From contig NZ_CP013200.1 of NCBI RefSeq assembly GCF_001445575.1, forward strand, positions 124,001 to 188,000: a stretch of 64,000 nt of DNA, in the 5' to 3' direction. The notes under the pieces are model-generated. The model had not been told where the DNA came from. It ran no database searches and was given only the letters and a program-made list of their open reading frames with translations. Source of the DNA: Arthrobacter alpinus (GTDB lineage: Bacteria > Actinomycetota > Actinomycetes > Actinomycetales > Micrococcaceae). Position numbers and translations under genes: made by a program. This document shows positions 44,052 to 51,764 of the stretch, in pieces. Every line of letters begins with the position of its first letter. Positions within the stretch are counted from its first letter, which is position 1.

Positions 44052-45086
44052 TTACGGAGCCGAGTCAACCACCGTGGTTCGGATGGTGGTCCATTCACCG
44101 GCTGTTCCCGCAGGGATAGGGCCATCGGCCTGCAACGTGACAGTCCGTTCGCCGATCAGTTGCCCCGTCACAGGATCAATGATGATGTCCTTGCGTACTG
44201 CGTTCCGTTCAACCCGGCCGATGGCAATGCCCACCTGACCGTCCAAAGTTGCTTGCTTATCCACCAGAGTGACTCCCGGGATCATAGCGGCCGCCTTGTA
44301 CAGCGCCGCACGCAAATCGGCGGGAACTAGACCGGTGCGCAAGAGAGCCGCGATTTCGATCATGGCTTGGGAATCAAGCGAGTCTCCTTTGCCAAGTGAT
44401 TGTTTGTAGATGCTGTTCAGTAACAAATACGGATTCCGTGGCAGCGACGCTAGGTCACTTTCACTGGGCATCCCCGATGGTCCATCCTGGAATGCACCGC
44501 CCTTCCCTCGCCACGTCTGCGGGGTAGCACCCTGAAGCCCTTGGGTCTTCTGCACAAAGTCCTTGGTTTCTGCGTCAAAGAACGTGGTGGGGATGCGGCC
44601 CGATCGGACCATTACCCACTCATCCTGGCGATTGGCAGGAATGTACGTGGCGATCTTTTCGGTGTCCAACCAGAACCACTGTTTGCTGGGAGGCCCATCG
44701 TAGCCAGCAGGGCTTGCCCCGGCTGCCCCGGAAGGCCAGAGGTTGGTACTCTCAATCTTTAGATATTGGCCAGGGCCCACCACCGGGTCTGCGGTTTTGA
44801 TGGTCAACTCTGCTGCATGGTTGAGTGCTTCGGCGGCCTCGGCCGAGGCTGCGCCGCGCCAGCCCGCGAGGCCCACCACATTGCCGACCACCAGCGCCGT
44901 TACCAAAGCCAGCGTTGCCAGGGACCCCATCGCGATCCGCAAACCTTTAGTCCGGCGTCGTTTATTTCGCTTCTTATGCTCAGGGGCGATCCGCTGCAGC
45001 AACCGCTCATGGCCACGCTCGATCACGGAGTCTTTCACGATCGGGATGTCGCTGCGCATCTCACGCAGTAGTTTGAGCTCGTCCAT
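44052..45086 (-). CDS. CU044_5270-family membrane protein, sigma partner
   Basis: A 344-aa protein: a cytosolic ~50-residue head with KKRNKRRRTKG, one transmembrane helix (GSLATLALVTALVVGNVVGL), and an extracytoplasmic domain matching the CU044_5270 family (YLKIESTNLWP, WFWLDTEKIATYIPANR, LPRNPYLLLNSIY, ALYKAAAMIPGVTLVDKQ). Its start lies within the last 26 bp of an ECF sigma gene. By position and topology it is a probable membrane anti-sigma or sensor; no zinc anti-sigma motif is seen in the head. Confidence 0.78.
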   Translation of the reverse strand: MDELKLLREMRSDIPIVKDSVIERGHERLLQRIAPEHKKRNKRRRTKGLRIAMGSLATLALVTALVVGNVVGLAGWRGAASAEAAEALNHAAELTIKTADPVVGPGQYLKIESTNLWPSGAAGASPAGYDGPPSKQWFWLDTEKIATYIPANRQDEWVMVRSGRIPTTFFDAETKDFVQKTQGLQGATPQTWRGKGGAFQDGPSGMPSESDLASLPRNPYLLLNSIYKQSLGKGDSLDSQAMIEIAALLRTGLVPADLRAALYKAAAMIPGVTLVDKQATLDGQVGIAIGRVERNAVRKDIIIDPVTGQLIGERTVTLQADGPIPAGTAGEWTTIRTTVVDSAP

Positions 45087-45648
45087 GATCTGCCTCCTCG
45101 GTGTTGTTCTGGTGGGAGCCGGCAGCTGCTTTAAGGATGCGCCGGGCCCGGTTGAGTCGTGACCTCACAGTGCCGATGGGTACCTTGGTGGCTTCGGCAA
45201 TACCCTCATAATTCAGCTCCGCCCAGGCATAGAGCAGGATGCATTCCCTGTCCACCGCGGAAAGTTTCCGCAACGCCGCCGCCAACGCCGAGGTAGCTGC
45301 CGCAGCATCCAGCTGCTCAGCAATCCGCTCGGTGCTGTCGGCGTAGGCGTCACGGCCCGACGACTTGGCAAGCACCTTGAGTATTTTCGCCTCGGTCCGA
45401 TGATGCTTGCGCAGCAGATTCGTGGCAATGCCGAACAACCAAGGACGGGCATCCGCCCACGCATGGTCAAAGGAATCCCGCCGCTCAAAAGCGATCAGAA
45501 AAGTTTCGGCCATAACGTCCTCGGCTGCCGATTCACCGGCGCGGCGGGCCGCATACCGGTAGATCATCCGGGCATATTTGTCGTAGAGCGCAGTGAAAAC
45601 TTGAGGGTTCTCACCGGATCCACGAATAATGTCGCTGTCTGTAGTCAC
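45061..45648 (-). CDS. ECF sigma factor (SigE-like, sigma-70 family)
   Basis: A 195-aa group IV sigma factor. Region 2: FTALYDKYARMIYRYAARR and DVMAETFLIAFERR. Region 4: LSAVDRECILLYAWAELNYE and VPIGTVRSRLNRARRIL. The GTG start at 45648 has no clear ribosome site. The stop lies inside the partner gene, so the two are coupled. The C-terminal ~25 residues (HQNNTEEADHGRAQTTA) are an extra tail produced by that overlap. Confidence 0.9.
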   Translation of the reverse strand: MTTDSDIIRGSGENPQVFTALYDKYARMIYRYAARRAGESAAEDVMAETFLIAFERRDSFDHAWADARPWLFGIATNLLRKHHRTEAKILKVLAKSSGRDAYADSTERIAEQLDAAAATSALAAALRKLSAVDRECILLYAWAELNYEGIAEATKVPIGTVRSRLNRARRILKAAAGSHQNNTEEADHGRAQTTA

Positions 45649-45797
45649 ACCATGTATTGCACGGTGGCCGCAAAAGAGTTCACGGTCGTCACGGATGCGC
45701 GCGTCCTGGTCTTCCCGCAGTCTGTCCCCCGATGATCGATTTCACCATAGCAAGCCGCGTGGTCCGAGCCCTCCGCAAGCCTCGGTACCCTTGAAGA

Positions 45798-46727
45798 GTG
45801 ATGAAATCTCCCCTTCCCGTCCGCAATGGCGTCAATGCAACACGCGTGCGAGTCCCCGACGAAGGCCCGTGGGCAACGGCCATGGAATTTGTGCTGGATA
45901 AGTTTGGCCATGTGGATTCTGCCGGCATTGTGGATAGGTTTGTGCGCGGCGAGGTCCGGGCCATTGACGGGGAAATCGTCACACCCACCACACCCTTGAA
46001 CGAACACATGTTCATTTGGTACTACCGTGAGCTGCCCGTTGAAAAGCGTCTCCCGGTTGAGCTGTCCATCCTGCACCAGGACGACAACCTGGTGGTGGTG
46101 GATAAACCGCACTTCCTGCCCACCACACCGGGTGGCATGTATGTGCAGGAATCGGCGCTAGTCCGCCTCCGGGTTCTGCTGGACGCCCCGGATTTGGTGC
46201 CGATTCACCGTTTGGACCGCATGACCGCTGGCGTGCTGCTGTTTTCCGCCAACCCGGACACCCGTGGCAAGTACCAACTGCTCTTTGAAAAGCGCCGCAT
46301 TGAAAAGACCTACCGCGCCGTGGCCCCGGTACGCGAGGACCTGGAATTTCCGCTGGTGGTGCGTAGCCGCATGATCAAGTCACGCACGTATCTTTTAGCT
46401 CAAGAAATAGAGGGGGAGCCCAATGCTGAAACCCGCATTGAGCTCATGGATACCCGCGTTGATGCCGCCACCGGCCAGACACTGGGCCTCTACGATCTCC
46501 AGCCGCACACCGGTAAAACCCACCAGCTGCGGGTTCATCTTGCTTCCCAGGGCATCGGCATCATGAACGACTCCTTCTACCCCGTACTACACGATCAGGC
46601 CCCGGACGATTACTCCAAACCCCTGCAGCTGCTGGCCCACAGCATTGCCTTCACCGACCCGCTGACTCGCGAACCGGTGAAGTACTCCTCAAAGCTGGAA
46701 CTGTCCGAGTTCCCAGACCACCAGTAA
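45798..46727 (+). CDS. RluA-family pseudouridine synthase
   Basis: A 309-aa rRNA/tRNA pseudouridine synthase. The catalytic Asp is in HRLDRMTAGVLLF; LSILHQDDNLVVVDKP and LYDLQPHTGKTHQLRVH are the other family blocks. The N terminus (DRFVRGEVRAIDGEIVTP) resembles an S4-like region. Start GTG 45798 or the ATG directly after it (45801); both share a weak GAAGAG. The exact uridine target is not inferable. Confidence 0.92.
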   Translation: MMKSPLPVRNGVNATRVRVPDEGPWATAMEFVLDKFGHVDSAGIVDRFVRGEVRAIDGEIVTPTTPLNEHMFIWYYRELPVEKRLPVELSILHQDDNLVVVDKPHFLPTTPGGMYVQESALVRLRVLLDAPDLVPIHRLDRMTAGVLLFSANPDTRGKYQLLFEKRRIEKTYRAVAPVREDLEFPLVVRSRMIKSRTYLLAQEIEGEPNAETRIELMDTRVDAATGQTLGLYDLQPHTGKTHQLRVHLASQGIGIMNDSFYPVLHDQAPDDYSKPLQLLAHSIAFTDPLTREPVKYSSKLELSEFPDHQ

Positions 46728-46771
46728 GGCGCATTCAGCCTGAGCTAGGGCGCTTTCAGCCTTCGATCCGA

Positions 46772-47239
46772 TCAGACGCCGATCGCGGAAATCTCCACGA
46801 CGGCCTTCACTTGAGCATCGGGTTGGCGTGCTGTGACCAAGGTACGGATCGCACCGGCCACCGACCGGGCCATGGCGGGCGCCGGCAAGGTGCCGTCGGT
46901 ACCGATCCGGATCTTGACGGTCAGGACGGACTTGGCGGTGAGGACAGTCTTGTCGCTGACGACGGGCCGGCCATCCGCAGAAGCTGCGTCCGGCGAGGAT
47001 GCCTCGCCCAAGGCGACGGCGCCGCGTTCCCGGGTGCCGCCGTCGTCCGCGTCAGACACCGCCTCTGCAGTCTCTGCCTCAGAGCACACCACAAAGGGAA
47101 CCGGCGCCGCGGCGCTGCCGGGATCCACCAGTGAGCCCAGCTGCTTGAGCGCGCTCAGCCACACCGGGTCAGCGGCATAGACCGTGGCCACGCCCTCCAT
47201 GGCCAGCACCAACTGGTGGATATCGTCTTCGAGGCTCAT
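46772..47239 (-). CDS. Conserved protein of the Asp23 cluster
   Basis: A 155-aa protein with two conserved ends, DDIHQLVLAMEGVATVYAAD with LSALKQLG and LTVKIRIGTDGTLPAPAMARS with VKAVVEISAIG, joined by a low-complexity Ala/Asp/Glu linker. The C-terminal strand pattern resembles Asp23-type sheets but I do not claim the family. Its ATG overlaps the stop of the anti-sigma/Asp23 gene by 4 bp; it is the last gene of the operon. Confidence 0.7.
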   Translation of the reverse strand: MSLEDDIHQLVLAMEGVATVYAADPVWLSALKQLGSLVDPGSAAAPVPFVVCSEAETAEAVSDADDGGTRERGAVALGEASSPDAASADGRPVVSDKTVLTAKSVLTVKIRIGTDGTLPAPAMARSVAGAIRTLVTARQPDAQVKAVVEISAIGV

Positions 47240-47853
47240 GAGCGCCCTTTCCCTGATTCGCCGTAACCATTGCCGACCACCGGTGGCCGCATATCCGTGA
47301 AAGTCACATGCACGGCCATCACATTGAGCTCTGTTTCCACCAGCAACTCGGCAAAAACAGCGTCACGCAACTCCTCCGCGAGCGACGGCAGCGGGTAACC
47401 GTAACGGGCTGAGACATTGATCTTCACATCCACCGGGGCTCCAGGCACGCTGACGTCTCCATCGAGCTGGCAGCGCCCAATGAGCACCCCGCCCAAGGAA
47501 TCGCCAACAGTGCGGACCAGCGCAATGACGGCGCCTTCGGTCTCACTCAACTCGTCCAATTCGCCGTCATCCGCGCCGCCGCCACTGAGCGGAATCGAGC
47601 GGCCCGCCCGTGACTCCAAGCGCAGGTTCGCCAAGATGCCATCAAGCCAGCCGGTGTCATCGGCAGCTGCGGAAGCAACGTCGTCGTCCATCATCAAAAG
47701 CGCCGCGGCACTAAGGCTGCGCAGCCCGGCAAGTTGTGCCTGACACTGCGGGCAATGCTCAATGTGCTCGGCGTCGGGGGACGTACCGCTGTCCAAATAG
47801 TCGCTGAGGGCTTCGATGCGCCGATCGCAATCATGCGTGGGGTTCATCGCCAT
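47236..47853 (-). CDS. Zinc-motif anti-sigma head fused to an Asp23/Gls24-like domain
   Basis: A 205-aa soluble protein. The head has a Cys at 9 and HIEHCPQC (residues ~31-38), the Hx3Cx2C signature of zinc anti-sigma domains that hold ECF sigma factors. Residues ~95-195 match Asp23/Gls24: GAVIALVRTVGDSLGGVLIG, DVKINVSARYGYPLP, AVFAELLVETELNVMAVHV, VTFTDMRPP. There is no transmembrane helix. It overlaps the upstream ECF sigma gene by 10 bp. So the protein could bind that sigma factor and link it to the Asp23 envelope-stress machinery; this is inference. Confidence 0.78.
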   Translation of the reverse strand: MAMNPTHDCDRRIEALSDYLDSGTSPDAEHIEHCPQCQAQLAGLRSLSAAALLMMDDDVASAAADDTGWLDGILANLRLESRAGRSIPLSGGGADDGELDELSETEGAVIALVRTVGDSLGGVLIGRCQLDGDVSVPGAPVDVKINVSARYGYPLPSLAEELRDAVFAELLVETELNVMAVHVTFTDMRPPVVGNGYGESGKGRS

Positions 47854-48413
47854 TCCTCCATTTCCTTCATGAGCGTTGTCCGCGCCCTGGCCAACCGGCC
47901 GCGGACGCTGGCGGCGCTAATTCCCAGCGCCGCAGCGATCTCCTCATAGGATTGACCGCCCAATTCCTTCAAAACCCAGCATCTTCGCTGTTCCTCAGGC
48001 AGCCTAGACAACGCGATATTCAAGGCACGACGCGCGGACCCGGCCACCGCGACCTGCTCCGGCGTGGGCAAGGAGTCTGGCGCCTCAGGCTGGTCGTCAA
48101 GGTTGTCATGGGACTTTCGACGCCGGCCGGTGTCCACAGCGCGACGGGACACAATCCGCATGAGCCACGCCTTCGCGGCGGTTCCGTCCTGCAAATGAGC
48201 AATGTCTTTCCATGCCGCAATGAGCGCTTCTTGCACGACGTCGTCGGCCTCGGCATGCGAGTTGACCAGACGCCGGGCATAGGCGCGCATGAGTGGCGCG
48301 TGCCTGCGCGCCAGCATTTCAAAGGCGGCAACATCCCCGTCGCCGGCCCGTTCGGCCAAAACGGCGTCCGGGGCATCAGCTAGTTTGTGGGGCAGGTCCT
48401 GCAGTTGTTTCAC
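47844..48413 (-). CDS. ECF sigma factor of the Asp23 cluster
   Basis: A 189-aa group IV sigma factor. Region 2: AFEMLARRHAPLMRAYARRL with DVVQEALIAAWKDI; region 4: LSRLPEEQRRCWVLKELGGQ, SYEEIAAALGISAASVRGRL. I start at GTG 48413, which has GAAAGG upstream; the longer frame would add ~53 Pro/Ala-rich residues with no homology. It is followed by its probable anti-sigma partner with a 10-bp overlap. Confidence 0.9.
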   Translation of the reverse strand: MKQLQDLPHKLADAPDAVLAERAGDGDVAAFEMLARRHAPLMRAYARRLVNSHAEADDVVQEALIAAWKDIAHLQDGTAAKAWLMRIVSRRAVDTGRRRKSHDNLDDQPEAPDSLPTPEQVAVAGSARRALNIALSRLPEEQRRCWVLKELGGQSYEEIAAALGISAASVRGRLARARTTLMKEMEEWR

Positions 48414-48534
48414 CGGCGTGTGCCTTTCGGGATTCGCGGGGCGAGTATGAGCAGCGGGGCATGAGAACTTATGGGCGAGCATATACGCGCCGATGGCCGG
48501 CAGCGCGAATGCGTCTGCCGGCCATTGCTGTCCC

Positions 48535-48792
48535 TTACTTGCGGCCCTTGATGGCGCCGTAGGCAGCTGCAACTACCAGGCCGCCACCGATCGACAACAG
48601 CCACGTTTTGATGTTAAAGAACGATCCCAGATCAACGTTGAAAATGATGGAACCCAGCCACCCACCGACGATGGCACCGACCACGCCCAGGATGATGCTG
48701 GTGATCCAGCCGCCCTGCACCTTGCCCGGCATGATTGCCTTGACGATGGCTCCGACGATCAAACCCAGAATGATGAAGCTAAAGAAACCCAT
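48535..48792 (-). CDS. GlsB/YeaQ/YmgE-family stress membrane protein
   Basis: An 85-aa protein with three hydrophobic helices, FFSFIILGLIVGAIVKAI, ITSIILGVVGAIVGGWLG and a last Gly-rich segment, typical of GlsB (transglycosylase-associated) proteins. AAGGAG lies before ATG 48792. It sits between the Asp23 genes and the sigma-anti-sigma pair; GlsB is a known neighbour and partner of Asp23 in Gram-positives. Confidence 0.9.
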   Translation of the reverse strand: MGFFSFIILGLIVGAIVKAIMPGKVQGGWITSIILGVVGAIVGGWLGSIIFNVDLGSFFNIKTWLLSIGGGLVVAAAYGAIKGRK

Positions 48793-48814
48793 AATGTACT
48801 CCTTGTGTATTTGT

Positions 48815-49471
48815 TTATGCCACGCGTTCGGTGCGGGCAAATAGTGTTCGTGTGCCGGCCTTGATACGGACCAGCACGGGTAGACGGAAACCTAAAAGTT
48901 GATCGAGGCCCTCCACCAAATGGTCGACGGCGGCCATCACCTCAACGGGTGAGGCACCTTTCCGGGTTTGGATACTGATCTTCAACCCGGAGTTGGTTAC
49001 AGCACCGGTATTTTTCCGGGACTTGCCGGACTGGGACTTGTTGGTCCAGGACTTGTTATTCCAGGATTGGACGGACGCTGCCAGGACATGCGTGTTATCT
49101 GCCAGCGCGGCCTTGATGGCTTGCGCTGCTACCGCAGTGTCCACGGTAGTTTTGCCGGTGTCATTGTCCTGCGCAGCTAACTGATTGCTGCGGCCGGTCC
49201 CTTGCGAGGCGATCCAGCACACCAACAGCACAGCCACGATGACGAGCACGGCAAGAACGCCCACACTCCACCAACTGATGTCCGCTCCGGGGATCTTGGC
49301 AGCTGCCAAGCTGCCCTGGACCCCGGCCCAGACTTCGGTGCCGGCTGTGGTCCAGCGCCGGGCGAATGCCGGGTTGGTCCCCGCCAGTATGGTGCTGGCT
49401 CCTGCTGCGACAAGGACCAATCCGAGCACCCCCAACAATGCGCGGTTCAGACCGCGATGGGTCCCGTTCAT
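48815..49471 (-). CDS. AmaP-like membrane protein of the Asp23 cluster
   Basis: A 218-aa protein with two helices, ALLGVLGLVLVAAGASTILA and VGVLAVLVIVAVLLVCWIA, then a cytosolic domain (AQAIKAALADNTHVLAASVQ, LKISIQTRKGASPVEVMAAV). The layout matches AmaP, the membrane anchor that recruits Asp23. An Asn/Lys/Ser-rich insertion (SWNNKSWTNKSQSGK) lies before the C-terminal sheet. It overlaps the DUF6286 gene by 4 bp. Confidence 0.75.
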   Translation of the reverse strand: MNGTHRGLNRALLGVLGLVLVAAGASTILAGTNPAFARRWTTAGTEVWAGVQGSLAAAKIPGADISWWSVGVLAVLVIVAVLLVCWIASQGTGRSNQLAAQDNDTGKTTVDTAVAAQAIKAALADNTHVLAASVQSWNNKSWTNKSQSGKSRKNTGAVTNSGLKISIQTRKGASPVEVMAAVDHLVEGLDQLLGFRLPVLVRIKAGTRTLFARTERVA

Positions 49472-50058
49472 GAACCCACCGCCGTGCTGGTCGTGACGCC
49501 AACAGCCAAGGGTTTGCGCAGCCCGTAGAACGTCACTTCACGTGCCACGCTTTCCCGGATGTGCTCTGTGTCAACTACCCGGCCTGAGCTGGGGTGAACG
49601 CTCACGTCAATGCGTTTGCGGCCGACACTCGTGGCAACCTGCTCAGGTGCCAGACGGGCCGCCGTACGGGCAGTCCGGGAGAGCGCTGAGGCAAGAACGG
49701 CATTGTCGACCACTACGGCCGAACGGTTGTTTGCGATCACTTGACGTGCTTTTGTTCCCGGGAGCACCGCCATAGCCAGGAGGAATATCCCTAGCAATGC
49801 TGCGGCCACCCCGACGGCAACAAGCGCCCCGGGGACAGTCTGCGTGGCCAGCGACGCGAGGCGTTGAGCCAGCTCTGCAGGGCTCATGAGCACTGGCGCA
49901 TTCTGCGTTGTCGAAAGCACCAGTTCCAGAGCCAGCCACAGCGCCGCCACCAGCAAAACCGCAGCTACCGCGATGGACACCACCGCCCTGCTGGAACGTG
50001 TTTCACGCACGTTCAGCCTGTTGATGATCCGCGCCTCACGCGCTTGTTCATCTCTCAT
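49468..50058 (-). CDS. DUF6286-type membrane protein
   Basis: A 196-aa protein with two helices (VSIAVAAVLLVAALWLALEL, LVAVGVAAALLGIFLLAMAV) and a cytosolic domain, RSAVVVDNAVLASALSRTAR with VGRKRIDVSVHPSSGRV, usual in actinobacterial Asp23 clusters. Function unknown; likely a second membrane scaffold. Four-base overlaps on both sides. Confidence 0.78.
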   Translation of the reverse strand: MRDEQAREARIINRLNVRETRSSRAVVSIAVAAVLLVAALWLALELVLSTTQNAPVLMSPAELAQRLASLATQTVPGALVAVGVAAALLGIFLLAMAVLPGTKARQVIANNRSAVVVDNAVLASALSRTARTAARLAPEQVATSVGRKRIDVSVHPSSGRVVDTEHIRESVAREVTFYGLRKPLAVGVTTSTAVGS

Positions 50059-50468
50059 TGGACTCTCCCCGCGTTCCTTGGATCTGGTTCATGAATACCG
50101 GTGAAGCGGACATCTACGCGACCCACAGTTGAGCCAGCCAGCACCTCAATGCCTTGAGTAACACGTTGCCGGCCTGACGCGGCCCGCTCAAACACGGTGC
50201 CACCGTTCGTCTCGCTACGGCCATTTAGCTCAGCAGCTAGGCGCAGAACCAAGGGCACGGCGAGCGAGACGCTAACTTGTCCCGACTGATCGTGCACCCC
50301 GGCCCGCACGTCCTTGAGCGGAACGTTGAAGGCGTCAGCAGCAATAGCTGCTACCAACTTGTCCATGGTGCCGGCGGAAATGCTGGTGTACCCGGCACGC
50401 ATTCGTGGACGGCTGTGCACAGCTGACTCTTGTGCAACCCCCTTAATCCCCAGCGTGCCGGCACTCAT
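50055..50468 (-). CDS. Asp23/Gls24-family protein (short)
   Basis: A 137-aa soluble protein with the Asp23 pattern: ISAGTMDKLVAAIAADAFNV, VRAGVHDQSGQVSVSLAVPLVL and QGIEVLAGSTVGRVDVRFTG. The central region is extended by a Ser/Thr/Gly-rich loop. Probably associates with the other Asp23 proteins at the membrane. Confidence 0.78.
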   Translation of the reverse strand: MSAGTLGIKGVAQESAVHSRPRMRAGYTSISAGTMDKLVAAIAADAFNVPLKDVRAGVHDQSGQVSVSLAVPLVLRLAAELNGRSETNGGTVFERAASGRQRVTQGIEVLAGSTVGRVDVRFTGIHEPDPRNAGRVQ

Positions 50469-50656
50469 GAGGAAGTGCGCTTCCCGCGAAGGGCGTCAAT
50501 GACACCTCGTAGGTCCAGGCTGCCGTCAATGCTTCGCCCGATCACTGCGCCGACTGCCATGAACAGAGCCACCAGCAGCATGGCCCAAAATCCGAAGGCC
50601 AAAGCCGAGATGGCGAGGGTTGCAGCTATGGCCGTTCCTGCCAAGGTGGCACTCAT
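50465..50656 (-). CDS. Small DUF2273-like membrane protein
   Basis: A 63-aa protein with two helices and a GRSIDGSLDLRGVIDALRGK tail. DUF2273 proteins are found beside Asp23 in many Gram-positive bacteria. Overlaps 4 bp with each neighbour. Confidence 0.82.
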   Translation of the reverse strand: MSATLAGTAIAATLAISALAFGFWAMLLVALFMAVGAVIGRSIDGSLDLRGVIDALRGKRTSS

Positions 50657-51153
50657 GAGACGCGAGCTTCGCGCTGGTTCACCTGATCGTCTGCAACGAC
50701 GTCGGTGCGCTTGTTCGCAGCAGGCTTCTCATCGTCTTCGGACGGGATGTGGATGTCAGTGATGGAGACGTTAACCTCTGTCACTTCCATGCCAACTACA
50801 TCTTCGACGGCTGCGTAGATGGCGTCGCGCACAGCGTCCGCAACCTTTTGCAGCGGGTGCGGGTATTCCACCACGAGTGTCACATCCACTGCCACCTGGG
50901 TCTGACCGACCTCGACGCTGACGCCCTGGGTCAGATCCTTCTGGCCCACGGCTTCGCGGATGCTGCCCAAGGCGCGTGCTGCGCCGCCGCCGAGTGCGTA
51001 TACGCCGGGGATGTCCTGAGCGGCAATGCCGGCAACCTTGGCCACCACGCCGTCTGCAACCGTGGTGGTGCCGCGGCTGGTGACCGTCTGCTTGGCTGAG
51101 TTATTGGCACTGTTGGTTGATGCGTTGTTCTTGATCTGAGGCTGAGTAGTCAA
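50653..51153 (-). CDS. Asp23/Gls24 envelope stress protein, first gene of the cluster
   Basis: A ~166-aa soluble protein, the best Asp23 match: GTTTVADGVVAKVAGIAAQD, IPGVYALGGGAARALGSI, VDVTLVVEYPHPLQKVADAV, VEDVVGMEVTEVNVSITDIH. Start: a GTG at 51162 has its ribosome site only one base away, while TTG 51153 has GGGAGTG at good spacing, so I prefer 51153. The N-terminal Asn/Ser-rich stretch and the charged C-terminal tail are extras. It opens an operon of tightly overlapping genes running to about 48.8 kb, with more Asp23-cluster genes beyond. Confidence 0.9.
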   Translation of the reverse strand: MTTQPQIKNNASTNSANNSAKQTVTSRGTTTVADGVVAKVAGIAAQDIPGVYALGGGAARALGSIREAVGQKDLTQGVSVEVGQTQVAVDVTLVVEYPHPLQKVADAVRDAIYAAVEDVVGMEVTEVNVSITDIHIPSEDDEKPAANKRTDVVADDQVNQREARVS

Positions 51154-51333
51154 AATAATCACTCCCGAAGTTCTTCGTGTCAGTATTTATTCAAGCTCGG
51201 TGCCGATTGGCGCCTACACAAGTAAGGCGTACTGAACGGTAACATCGTCACGGTCAAATCACTGTGAACTGCGTCACATTCTATTTCGGTGACGGAAATG
51301 CGGGGTTTTCGGTGCCACCTTGCACTAAGAAAC

Positions 51334-51639
51334 TTAGACGGTGAGCCATTTGCCAGCAGAGCGGCGATAGGTGCGCAACGCACCCGTGGTGGCCACTTCG
51401 TTGACTCCCTGAGCCAAAGAGATGGCGGCGTGACGGGCAAACTGGTTCTCGGCGTCGTATTCGCTGGCCTCCACCATGAAGCGGACGGTGATGCGCGGGA
51501 TGCCGGCCACAATGTCCAGCTGGTTTGCCTCAACCACATGAGCCGATCCCACGGCAGCAACCGCCATATCCATGACTTCTTCGGGGGCGTGGCCGGGGCG
51601 CAGGCCGGTGATTTGGATGGTGGCGCGGAAGGAAGGCAT
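51334..51639 (-). CDS. Small conserved protein, function unknown
   Basis: A 101-aa protein, FRATIQITGLRPGHAPEEVM, VAAVGSAHVVEANQLDIVAG, IPRITVRFMVEASEYDAENQ and TTGALRTYRRSAGKW. The beta-alpha pattern and length suggest a small alpha/beta fold. I recognise no family. It lies downstream of ppc beyond a terminator, and upstream of the Asp23 operon. Confidence 0.62.
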   Translation of the reverse strand: MPSFRATIQITGLRPGHAPEEVMDMAVAAVGSAHVVEANQLDIVAGIPRITVRFMVEASEYDAENQFARHAAISLAQGVNEVATTGALRTYRRSAGKWLTV

Positions 51640-51679
51640 GGTTCCAGCCTATCGGCGGCCCGTCTCATGCAAAAAAGAT

Positions 51680-51731
51680 GGCGCTTGCGGGAAAAGACGG
51701 CCGTCTACCGGTGTCTTTTCCCGCAAGCGCC
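51680..51731. terminator. Terminator downstream of ppc
   Basis: 19-bp arms: GGCGCTTGCGGGAAAAGAC (51680-51698) pairs with GTCTTTTCCCGCAAGCGCC (51713-51731). On the minus strand it is followed by ATCTTTTTTGC. A strong intrinsic terminator for ppc. Confidence 0.92.
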
Positions 51732-51764
51732 GTCTTTATCCGAAATAACGGGCGAACAGGAGGT

